Source: Polymorphobacter megasporae
GTDB lineage: Bacteria > Pseudomonadota > Alphaproteobacteria > Sphingomonadales > Sphingomonadaceae
Direction of reading: 5' to 3'
DNA length: 64,000 bases
Assembly (NCBI RefSeq): GCF_018982885.2
Contig: NZ_CP081848.1
Location: 2,728,001 to 2,792,000, forward strand
Within the stretch, counting starts at the first letter, position 1; every line of letters starts with the position of its first letter. Made by a program: the position numbers and the translations under genes. The notes beneath the pieces were generated by a model that saw only the letters and a program-made list of their open reading frames with translations, had not been told where the DNA came from and made no database searches. Positions 54,700 to 61,762 of this stretch are shown here, in pieces.

Positions 54700-55632
54700 A
54701 TGGGGTTACCGAATATATTCTCTAGGCGGAAGAGGAGTGAAGCTGCAATATCAGGTGATGTTTACCAGTACGATATTCTCCCGCCGAAAATGCGAAATCA
54801 GATTATACAAATCTGGTCAGAAGCCATCGGCACTTACGGTAGGTCGACGCATGAAACAAGAAGCCCGGCTACCGTCTATGATACTATTGTCGATATGTTG
54901 CGCAAAGAGAAGGGCTTAGAGAGTCTACATCCTGTCTATGCCGGAAATAAGCAACTTGAACTATTTGCTTGGTTTCGCTGCGAGTCCGATATGGATTCTA
55001 TGGTTGATGCTATTGAGATCAGCTTTTGGATGATTGACAACTTCGTTCGTGAAAATGAATACTATTTTAAATCTGTGACATCATCTTTGCCGGATAATGC
55101 TATCGCAGAGTTAAACGCAAGGTTACTTGAGGCGCAGGTTGGTTATCAATACGTGGGCGGAGAGATACTTAAGATAGATTCGTTATTGATCCATAAAGAG
55201 GTCGTTTTGCCGGTTTTGACGTTGCTGAGCGATGTGGAGTTCGCTGGAGCAGAAAAGGAGTTTCGGGGAGCGCACAAGCTATTCCGCGAACAAAGTTATG
55301 AACTCTGCTTAACTGAGTGTTGTAAGTCCTTTGAGAGCGTGCTTAAAGTGATAGCTAACAAGCGCGATTGGCCGATTAGCTCAAATGACACTGCCGGTAA
55401 GTTACTTGCTGCCGCGTTTGCGAATAACCTAGTACCATCTTATCTCCAGTCTGAGTTTAGTGGTCTTAGAACGGTTTTGGAGAGCGGGATTTCATCCGTT
55501 AGGAATAAGGATAGTGGTCACGGTACGGGGGTCACGCCCCGGTCGATACCCGAACATTTGGCTGCATTTCAACTGCACCAAACTGCCACAGCAATCTTAT
55601 TCTTAGTCCAGGCAGACAAGGCAATGCCATGA
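54700..55632 (+). CDS. AbiJ-type abortive infection protein with HEPN domain
   Basis: From ATG 54700 the protein has 310 residues. The N-terminal part (GLPNIFSRRKRSEAAISGDVYQYDILPPKMRNQIIQIW, about residues 2-39) fits the AbiJ N-terminal domain 4 seen in STM4504/CBY_0614-like proteins. The C-terminal half is HEPN-like, with an R-x5-H ribonuclease motif (Arg268 to His274 in VRNKDSGHG) and a conserved ECCKSFESVLKVIANKRDW helix. HEPN proteins of this type are RNases that shut down infected cells. The gene is AT-rich relative to the genome. A longer frame from 54643 adds 19 residues unlike the family. Confidence 0.75.
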   Translation: MGLPNIFSRRKRSEAAISGDVYQYDILPPKMRNQIIQIWSEAIGTYGRSTHETRSPATVYDTIVDMLRKEKGLESLHPVYAGNKQLELFAWFRCESDMDSMVDAIEISFWMIDNFVRENEYYFKSVTSSLPDNAIAELNARLLEAQVGYQYVGGEILKIDSLLIHKEVVLPVLTLLSDVEFAGAEKEFRGAHKLFREQSYELCLTECCKSFESVLKVIANKRDWPISSNDTAGKLLAAAFANNLVPSYLQSEFSGLRTVLESGISSVRNKDSGHGTGVTPRSIPEHLAAFQLHQTATAILFLVQADKAMP

Positions 55633-56068
55633 TTTGACCTCGACCTGTATTTGCTGAGCTTATGTGAGGGGGTCTCTCCAACTCGTATCCCACCCACATA
55701 CCCCCGTACACCCCTCGCGCTCGCGTCAGCTTCGCCCTGCGCGCACCCCCGTTAACAGTAGGCGCGGGCGACTAGAGCCAAGAGGCGCGCGTCTTATCAA
55801 TCGGCTCGGCCGGGGTAGACCGGGATGCCATCGCCGCTGCCCGACGTTGCCGCGTGGGGAGGCCGAGGCGGGACCGGGCGGGATTGTGGGTCGAACGATG
55901 GGGCGCTGTGAGGGCCGGTGTCCGCGTCTCGTTCGGGTATACCCATATCGATCGTCTCAGGTCAGATAGGCCACGCTGCTAGAGCGGTGTCTCAAGCGGG
56001 TTGACATCGGCTTTCGAGACAGATTATGGACGTGGCTCTAGACCTAAATGAGACACAGGGAACAGGCC
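55633..56068. other. Non-coding stretch with candidate resolvase site
   Basis: About 435 bases between the AbiJ-like and resolvase genes. An open frame at 55664-55969 is Pro/Arg-rich and looks spurious. Near the right end are a 10-bp palindrome (GGGTATACCC, 55935-55944) and the possible res element at 55988-56021. Nothing else can be supported. Confidence 0.45.
55988..56021. promoter_or_regulatory. Candidate res subsite for the serine resolvase
   Basis: TGTCTC and GAGACA form inverted ends of a 34-bp unit directly upstream of the resolvase gene, the size of a resolvase dimer site. A further TGAGACA at 56049-56055 may belong to a second subsite. The TGTC ends resemble Tn3-family res elements. 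Confidence 0.45.
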
Positions 56069-56632
56069 ATGCTTATCGGATACGCTCGCGTTAGCTCCGC
56101 CTCGCAGTCATTGGACCTACAGCTAGCCGCGCTAGAGGCTGAGGGATGCAAGGTGTTTGCCGAGAAGCGTAGTGGTACGACGACGGACGGTCGGGACAAG
56201 CTGGCAGAGGCTATGGACTTTGCCCGTGAAGGGGACACGCTTGTCGTCACCCGGTTAGACCGGCTTGCCCGTTCGATGCTCGACCTATCCCAGATCGTCA
56301 CCACGCTTGACGCCAAGGGCGTGAAGTTCCGTTGCCTACAGCAAGGGGCTATCGACACGACGCGTTCGGACGGGAAGCTGTTGCTGAACATCCTTGGCTC
56401 ATTCGCGGAGTTTGAAACGGACCTTAGGCGGGAACGCCAGCGCGACGGGATCGACAAGGCTAAGCTCGCGGGGGTCTACAAGGGCCGTCCTGTATCGATC
56501 GAGGCGGACAAGGTGCGCGCCATGCGGGACGCGGGGACGACACCGACTGAGATTGCCAAGGCGCTCGGGATTGGGCGCGCGAGCGTCTATCGGCACCTTG
56601 GGGCAGGGAACGCCGGGGCCTCGCCAGCCTGA
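56069..56632 (+). CDS. Serine recombinase (resolvase/invertase)
   Basis: This 187-residue small serine recombinase starts MLIGYARVSSASQSLDLQLAAL, with the catalytic serine in the YARVSS motif (about residue 9). It has the conserved DTLVVTRLDRLARSMLDL and LLLNILGSFAEFETDLRRERQRDGI segments, and ends with an HTH (TPTEIAKALGIGRASVYRHL). It could resolve dimers of the excised element or invert DNA; no invertible segment is evident. An ATG at 56048 adds seven unlikely residues. Confidence 0.92.
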   Translation: MLIGYARVSSASQSLDLQLAALEAEGCKVFAEKRSGTTTDGRDKLAEAMDFAREGDTLVVTRLDRLARSMLDLSQIVTTLDAKGVKFRCLQQGAIDTTRSDGKLLLNILGSFAEFETDLRRERQRDGIDKAKLAGVYKGRPVSIEADKVRAMRDAGTTPTEIAKALGIGRASVYRHLGAGNAGASPA

Positions 56633-57511
56633 GCCAACTGCCGGTGCACAGACAGCCCCGCTTAGAGGGTTCCTTGCCTCGCGGGTGCCATCGTGGCCGA
56701 ACGCCGGGGAGGCGCTGTACGGGCATCGTGGGGATGGGGCGTGAGGGCGGTACTCGACGGCCCGAGGTCGGGCGAGGGACGCGCGGCTAAGTCATTGGCT
56801 GGACGAGATTTCCGTTTATGTCCTGATACGATACCGTTTCGGATAGAAGCGTTTTCGTCCTTGGTCATCCCGATATGATACCACAAGTCATAGAACCCTA
56901 TGCCGTCCCGGCCCGACGTTAAACAGGCATGTAGCGATAGGTCCTCACGGATCGAGAGGGCTAGTCTTATGACCGCAAGGTTATTGGGCTAGTTGGCTAC
57001 GCACCCCACGGCTCAACCGCGTAAATCCAACTCAGGATCATGCTAGGGCTTGTGTCTATCGACGCTGATTTTTCATCTATTTCAGCCAGAGGGCACCCCA
57101 CGGCTAACCAACATAATCCAATCTAGGATCATACCTAGTAAGTAGGGTTATCTAATAAGGAATAACCTGAGGGTTAAACCATTGGATAAATCATTATCCC
57201 TACCACATATCATCCATAGTGTTACCCTCAGTCATAATAATGACGGTAGATTGTTCCTAACTACTAATCCTTATGGTTTGAGTTGTTCCTTGTCCATGAG
57301 GGGAGGACTGAGGGGAACTCTTAGGATGATATAGTGCGCCTCAGGGCTAACCGCGGTTAACTCGTGGCCTAAACCTACGCATCCTCCCGGCCCATCTATG
57401 TTGTCTTGAGGACACAACAACCTCTAACGATCCTTGATTATGCTGAGGGCCAAACATTAGGCTGAGCAGTGTCTATCCGCCTATTTCAATCATCGTTACA
57501 AAGGGAGCCTA
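56633..57511. other. Long AT-rich non-coding region of the island
   Basis: Almost 880 bases without a credible gene, the longest such stretch in the window. From about 56880 it becomes AT-rich and repetitive. It carries two roughly 45-base direct repeats (57001 and 57093), a GGTTAT/ATAACC inverted repeat (57146-57167) and a recurring GTGTCTATC (near 57052 and 57470). It ends with GGGAG shortly before the ATG of the next gene. A replication origin, a regulatory region or a structured RNA are all possible. Confidence 0.55.
57001..57138. repeat. Pair of imperfect direct repeats
   Basis: The unit beginning GCACCCCACGGCT at 57001 recurs at 57093. The two copies share GCACCCCACGGCT, ATCCAA, AGGATCAT and CTAG in the same order over about 45 bases, with a 47-base spacer. 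Iteron-like spacing is not exact, so the role is open. Confidence 0.6.
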
Positions 57512-57847
57512 ATGGCTGTCACCACCGTCGATACCACTGTGCTTAACTCCATCGCTGCCGAAAACTACTTCCTCGCTTGCGACTATCGTATCCGCATCGG
57601 CGCTAGGGCGATGATGGAAATCCTCGCCATGCCCGTCCCCGATTATCTAACGCGGCGTAAGCCCGGTCGCACCCCGGCTTTGGACGTAGCTACCGCCTTC
57701 GCCGCCGACCATCCGAAAGCCCGGACCTACACGGTAGCCCCGCGTAAACCCAGTGCAGCGCGGCCCGTGGCAACCCCGCCGATTGGCATTCCCGATACCG
57801 ATGCTGACGGCCCCGGCTTGTTCGCTTCCACGTTCCCCGCTCGCTAG
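57512..57847 (+). CDS. Island cassette ORF 1, unknown
   Basis: A 111-residue protein with a good GGGAG site before ATG 57512. The N-terminal half is mixed alpha/beta (NSIAAENYFLACDYRIRIGARAMMEIL) and the C-terminal third is Pro/Ala-rich and probably disordered. No family is recognised. It is the first gene of a tight four-gene run (gaps or overlaps below 10 bases, except one of about 44), following the long AT-rich leader that presumably drives it. Confidence 0.65.
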   Translation: MAVTTVDTTVLNSIAAENYFLACDYRIRIGARAMMEILAMPVPDYLTRRKPGRTPALDVATAFAADHPKARTYTVAPRKPSAARPVATPPIGIPDTDADGPGLFASTFPAR

Positions 57848-57854
57848 GATCGAC

Positions 57855-58370
57855 ATGACCCCAGTTCACGAACTCACCCCGCTTGAAGCGGCTACGTTTG
57901 CCGTCGCTAAGATCAATGACGAACTCTTTGCTATCAGCGGGGACATGGCCCTACTGTTGCGCCTCAATAAGGCTGAGGCTAGCAGCAAGCGGCTTAAGGC
58001 TGAGCTAGTTACTGCTACCGCCAAGCTTGGCGCTGCCCAGACTGCGGACGCCTTGGCTTCACGTAAGGCCAGCCATGCCCGATTTGGCGCTGTCACCATT
58101 ACCGCTGTCCCGATTGCTGAACGCAGTGGCTCGGCGTTGAGCTGTAACTACCGCATCGAATACGAAATCATGGAATACGATGGCCGTACCTCGAACCTAG
58201 TCCCTAAGCATACCATCGGGTTTAACTCGCTGCCTACGGGGCTTTACGAATACATCATCGACGAGAAGTCCCATTGCATCCCGACGGTGTTGCTGAGCCT
58301 CGCTAGCGATCCTGCGGCTGCGATGAATGTTTACTTCAAGGCTTTGGCGAAGGGCTATCTTGAGGGCTAG
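57855..58370 (+). CDS. Island cassette ORF 2, unknown
   Basis: A 171-residue protein from ATG 57855, seven bases after ORF 1. Residues 10-75 look like a continuous, charged helix or coiled coil (AAAVAKIND style heptads, LLLRLNKAEASSKRLKAEL). The C-terminal half is beta-rich (NYRIEYEIMEYDG, GLYEYIIDE). No motif with known function is visible. Codon choice differs from chromosomal neighbours (frequent CTA and CTT). Confidence 0.65.
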   Translation: MTPVHELTPLEAATFAVAKINDELFAISGDMALLLRLNKAEASSKRLKAELVTATAKLGAAQTADALASRKASHARFGAVTITAVPIAERSGSALSCNYRIEYEIMEYDGRTSNLVPKHTIGFNSLPTGLYEYIIDEKSHCIPTVLLSLASDPAAAMNVYFKALAKGYLEG

Positions 58371-58893
58371 CAAGCCCTTTCGTACCCTCAAGCAAGTCCG
58401 ACTATCCGCCCCCGTACAAGATAGGACTAACCCCGCTTTGACCCGTGACGATCTACCGTCCGACAATGACCGATCCTACAACACATACGCCACCACGCTC
58501 GACGAGCTAGAGGCAAAGCTCGGCGAGCATGGAGCCGCAGCCGTGGCCGATCTTCGCTCAGGCTGTATCACCGCTTGGCTTATGGGCATGGCCCCTAACG
58601 ATACCAACGTCCGCCACCCGGTTATCTTCGCCCTGAGGTCCGTCACTCTATGCCGTGCTATAGACCGGGCTGAGCTTCGCTATCCCGTGTACGGCGGGAA
58701 AGTGAATCCCGTAGTCCACGGCCTGGTTTCCGAGGATACTCAAGACGCTATGCAAGTGGCGGCGGACACGCTGCTAGACTGGGAGAAAGCGGGACGGCCT
58801 AAGCTAACCCCCATGCGCTGCAAACAAGAACAACAGCACGTCCAAACCATCATGGCATCCGCCTCAGGACAATCTCAGGAACTCAATGTCTAA
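58327..58893 (+). CDS. Island cassette ORF 3, unknown
   Basis: A 188-residue frame if begun at ATG 58327, which overlaps ORF 2 by 44 bases. TTG starts at 58360 (with AAGGG upstream) or 58438 are also possible and would avoid much of the overlap. From DRSYNTYATTLDELEAKLGEHGAAAVADLRSG (about residues 48-79) onward it looks like a folded helical protein with WLMGMAPNDTN and a polar C-terminus. No family is recognised. Confidence 0.6.
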   Translation: MFTSRLWRRAILRASKPFRTLKQVRLSAPVQDRTNPALTRDDLPSDNDRSYNTYATTLDELEAKLGEHGAAAVADLRSGCITAWLMGMAPNDTNVRHPVIFALRSVTLCRAIDRAELRYPVYGGKVNPVVHGLVSEDTQDAMQVAADTLLDWEKAGRPKLTPMRCKQEQQHVQTIMASASGQSQELNV

Positions 58894-59530
58894 GCCTCTT
58901 ACTACTCGCCAGACCGTCAAGATCAACGCGGCCTTAGCCATCATCCATAAGACGGGCGGGGATGTCGCCAGCGTTACTACGCGAGCGGCAAGTTACCTCG
59001 CCAAGAGCGGGGATGCGCGTCGTTCCTACGAACTTGCCTTGAACGACTTCGCCAGCGCCAACCCCGACACCGGCAACGCTATCGCCCGCGTCACTCAGCT
59101 AATCGCTGCCAGCGACGACGGCACGGTGCAACAGTACGGTGCGGCCTTGGACGCCTACAACGCCAGCGGGGACGAAGCTGGGCTAAACGCGCTGGCCCCG
59201 ACGCTAGAGGCGGATATGGCTAGCCTCGATACGATGACGGACGCCGGGGAAGCCCCGCCAAGCGCCCCGGACGGCCCCGCGCCTATCCGCCAGCAGTTCC
59301 CCGCCGCCGCCGCTCAAAATGCCCCTCAGCCCGCCCCGGTGTCCGCTCAGGGTTCCTATCGGTTCGCCGCTGGCAAAGAGGCGGTCGCGCCGGGGACGTA
59401 TCGCTCGGTTGCGGGCAAGCCCGTGTCGGTACCGGGTGCCGTGAGTTGGTCCGCGCCGTTGACCGGGGCGGCCCTCGCTCGCGCCGTGGGGGTGCCGCTT
59501 TCCTACACCGGCCCCGCAATCGAGGCGTAG
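58886..59530 (+). CDS. Island cassette ORF 4, unknown
   Basis: A 214-residue protein overlapping ORF 3 by eight bases. Residues 1-115 are predicted helical (KINAALAIIHKTGGDVASVTTRAASYL and similar). Residues 120-150 are Pro/Ala-rich, and the C-terminal part is Gly/Val/Pro-rich with repeats of the type AAGKEAVAPGTYRS and VAGKPVSVPGA. This could be a structural or binding tail, but I cannot assign it. Confidence 0.6.
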   Translation: MSKPLTTRQTVKINAALAIIHKTGGDVASVTTRAASYLAKSGDARRSYELALNDFASANPDTGNAIARVTQLIAASDDGTVQQYGAALDAYNASGDEAGLNALAPTLEADMASLDTMTDAGEAPPSAPDGPAPIRQQFPAAAAQNAPQPAPVSAQGSYRFAAGKEAVAPGTYRSVAGKPVSVPGAVSWSAPLTGAALARAVGVPLSYTGPAIEA

Positions 59531-59663
59531 GGTGTCCGTCATTACGGCCCCGTAAAGACCCCTCAGGGCGCGTCGAGGATCGAGGGTCACAATCGCGCAT
59601 GAACCATCTGCGACGCGCTGAGGGGTAATCCTGACGAGATGTCGGCTAAGGGGTGTTGAGCGG

Positions 59664-59951
59664 TCATTCCCGCGACGCGTTAGGTCCTCGCATTGGAATG
59701 CGAAGCGGGGTTGTCGGGTAAAGTCCTACCTCGGCAACCCGAAGCGGAACGACTGTATCATCCGAATGGACGCGATCCGCCCAGTTTCCCCATATGACTT
59801 CCGCCATGAACTTACGGCCACGACACTGCACCTCGATTAAGTCGCCGACCACCGGGGCTGGCCCCTCAAAGCGGTTTTCGTCTTCGCGAAGCTCTCCCTC
59901 GGTGACGACCTCACCATCTTTCAGCGCGATGCGTTTTACCCGGTAGGCCAT
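59664..59951 (-). CDS. Small hypothetical protein next to the integrase
   Basis: A 95-residue ORF from ATG 59951 (a TTG at 59987 is the alternative) beginning MAYRVKRIALKDGEVV. The central GDLIEVQCRGRKFMAEVIWGNW is a small beta-barrel-like segment. It lies 42 bases after the integrase gene in the same direction. An excisionase role would be expected for a gene at this place, but no helix-turn-helix is visible, so I do not assign it. Confidence 0.55.
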   Translation of the reverse strand: MAYRVKRIALKDGEVVTEGELREDENRFEGPAPVVGDLIEVQCRGRKFMAEVIWGNWADRVHSDDTVVPLRVAEVGLYPTTPLRIPMRGPNASRE

Positions 59952-59993
59952 ATCGGCGGTATAGCGGCGACGAACGAGAAGGTTCAACCGGGT

Positions 59994-61565
59994 TCAAGTC
60001 AACGGCAGCAACTGGGGCGATAGCGGCCATTGTTTGCCGCTGATAGCCGGTGGCGGTAGCTTGAAGCCGGGTACGCGATAAAGGGCTATCCCTTCGACCA
60101 GCCGATGCAAGCTATGACCGCTTCCATAATCATCGGCTACGTCCTCGCCAGTATGGCCCATAAGCTGACGCTGTACTCCTTCGTCGATACGGCTATGGCG
60201 AGCGTTATCCTTAAAGGTATGACGGAAACTGTGGAACACTAAGCGGCGGTCGGTCAGTCCAAGCCCTTTCCTATAGGTTGTGAACCACATTCCCCACTTA
60301 GCCGTATAGCTCCCGTATTTGTCGGGCGTCAGATCATCGAAGATACGCGCTCGCTTTTTGGCGGACGCGGCCTGAGCGAACTCGATAAATCCAAGCTCGA
60401 TAAGGGCGGGGTGGACGGGCACGATCCGGATGCTACCGGCGTTCTTTAGATGAAGGCCGTCTTCCTCGTCCTCAGTGATACTAATCACCCACGTCGTATG
60501 CGGATTGTCCTCGCCATCGAGATACGGCTGTTCCCGTACGTCGCCGGGGCGAAGCTGACCTAGTTCCTCTAGCCTTGCCCCTGTGTATAGGGCTAGCAGA
60601 GGAAGCCAGTAAGAGGCATCCCCTCTCCCTTGCGTCGGACGTTGCCCCTCAGCATGGACAGGGCCACCGAACAGCTTGGCTAGCAACTCAGAGTTATAAA
60701 CTAGGCGCTTTGACTTTCCGGCTTGCAGATTGATTAGCTTAATATCCTTCGCATAGTTCGCTTGTATTATGTCGTTGTCTAAAGCGTAACCTAGAAGCCC
60801 TGAGATACGGGACAGCTTCATCTTAGTATTAGCTATGGTCGTGCCCTTGGCTAGTAGCCAATCCTTAAAGGCGAGCATATCCTTTCTAGTGATTTGTTCA
60901 ACGGCCACCGGACCGACAGCCTCATAGAACCAGCGGACCGCAGCGACGCCAGCGTCCCGCGTCTTTGCCGTCACCTTACGCTCAGCAAACCAGCGTTCGA
61001 TGATCAGGGGTAGCAGGGTTCCGTTCGTCCGGTCCTCAGCTTCAACAAAGGGCGGGAGACTGGCCTTAAGCTCTTGTAGTTCATAGCTGGCGACCCGGCG
61101 TTGATCGTCGGCAATGTCAGCCCGGTACCTATGGTCCCGGATCAAGTCCCTTGCTACTTTTTCAAGGGCGGACAGGCTGGCGGAGTTACTGTTCGCAAAC
61201 CGGCGCTCAAGCTCTAGCTTGGCAGGCTCGCGGTCCTCCCGCCTCATATCCTGTTCGTCCGCCTCCCGGTCAAAGTAGGCCAGCGCCTTTACCGCCCGCC
61301 TAGAGGGGCCGTGGTCCGGGGTCCGGGCGAGGGACGGGGGATGCGTTGGCGAGGGCACTAAGTCACCGGCTAGCTCGGCTCGAGCGGCGTCTATCAGCCC
61401 GTTGGTCCGCACGGCTTCGGCTTGGGCTAGGCGCTTGGCTTCCGTTCGATCCTTGGTCCGAAGCGAATAGCTCCATTCCACGCGGTCCAGCTTGGCGCGC
61501 AAATCCGTCGGAACCAGCCGCCTAAAATAGTAGGTCGAGCCGGGCTTGGAGAGGTAGTTGCACAT
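59994..61565 (-). CDS. Tyrosine-type site-specific integrase
   Basis: This 523-residue recombinase has an N-terminal region typical of phage/island integrases (SKPGSTYYFRRLVPTDLRAKL, DUF6538-like), a core-binding domain at about 175-280 and the catalytic domain with Arg331 in TGARLEELG, Lys374 near HLKNAGSIRIVPVHP, His445-Arg448 in HSFRHTF, His471 in GHTGEDV and Tyr480. Its start lies 92 bases from the tRNA-Ala 3' end, the classic layout for tRNA-targeting integrases. All catalytic residues are present, so it may be active. Confidence 0.95.
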   Translation of the reverse strand: MCNYLSKPGSTYYFRRLVPTDLRAKLDRVEWSYSLRTKDRTEAKRLAQAEAVRTNGLIDAARAELAGDLVPSPTHPPSLARTPDHGPSRRAVKALAYFDREADEQDMRREDREPAKLELERRFANSNSASLSALEKVARDLIRDHRYRADIADDQRRVASYELQELKASLPPFVEAEDRTNGTLLPLIIERWFAERKVTAKTRDAGVAAVRWFYEAVGPVAVEQITRKDMLAFKDWLLAKGTTIANTKMKLSRISGLLGYALDNDIIQANYAKDIKLINLQAGKSKRLVYNSELLAKLFGGPVHAEGQRPTQGRGDASYWLPLLALYTGARLEELGQLRPGDVREQPYLDGEDNPHTTWVISITEDEEDGLHLKNAGSIRIVPVHPALIELGFIEFAQAASAKKRARIFDDLTPDKYGSYTAKWGMWFTTYRKGLGLTDRRLVFHSFRHTFKDNARHSRIDEGVQRQLMGHTGEDVADDYGSGHSLHRLVEGIALYRVPGFKLPPPAISGKQWPLSPQLLPLT

Positions 61566-61625
61566 CGGCTTTGAAGTCCTCCATGTGTGGGACCCACCTG
61601 ACCTAAGTGCCTGTTTTCAGTCGAT

Positions 61626-61652
61626 AGTCTAAGGCTTTCAATGCCTTAGACT
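61626..61652. repeat. Perfect 10-bp inverted repeat beside attR
   Basis: AGTCTAAGGC and GCCTTAGACT flank a seven-base TTTCAAT loop, four bases from attR. It may be a terminator for the tRNA or an integrase/excisionase site. A related sequence in inverted orientation lies just inside attL (54516-54544), which favours recombination. Confidence 0.65.
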
Positions 61653-61656
61653 ACCG

Positions 61657-61678
61657 TGGTGGAGCAGAGGGGGATCGA
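61657..61678. repeat. attR: 22-bp repeat within the intact tRNA-Ala
   Basis: Identical to attL at 54483-54504. It forms the CCA, discriminator, acceptor 3' strand and part of the T arm of the intact tRNA gene, so integration left the tRNA functional. Confidence 0.9.
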
Positions 61679-61732
61679 ACCCCTGACCTCAGCAGTGCGA
61701 TTGCTGCGCTCTCCCATCTGAGCTACTGCCCC
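61657..61732 (-). tRNA. tRNA-Ala (CGC), integration target
   Basis: On the minus strand: acceptor GGGGCAG/CTGCTCC, D arm GCTC...GAGC, anticodon stem CAGCA/TGCTG around ATCGCAC (anticodon CGC), T arm AGGGGTTCGATCCCCCT, A73 and encoded CCA. The length is 76 bases. It is intact and lies at the integrase-side end of the island. Confidence 0.95.
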
Positions 61733-61762
61733 ACACGACGGAAGGTGGTCCGTATAGGGGCG

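Larger units (their letters stand above)
54483..61678. mobile_element. Integrated genomic island in tRNA-Ala(CGC)
   Basis: A 7.2 kb element is bounded by a 22-bp direct repeat of the tRNA 3' end. It contains a tyrosine integrase next to and reading away from the intact tRNA, a serine resolvase, an AbiJ/HEPN-like protein, and a cassette of four unrecognised genes. The left half is distinctly more AT-rich than the chromosome. The right half keeps high GC but uses CTA and CTT leucine codons and CTAG tetramers far more freely than the neighbours. There are no conjugation, replication or virion genes that I can recognise, so the class (integrative element, satellite or remnant) is open. Confidence 0.88.

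Noticed and set aside
55664-55969. A 101-codon ORF between the AbiJ-like and resolvase genes
   Set aside because: Pro/Arg/Gly-rich, without a ribosome site or family similarity; it looks like a chance frame in a GC-rich patch.
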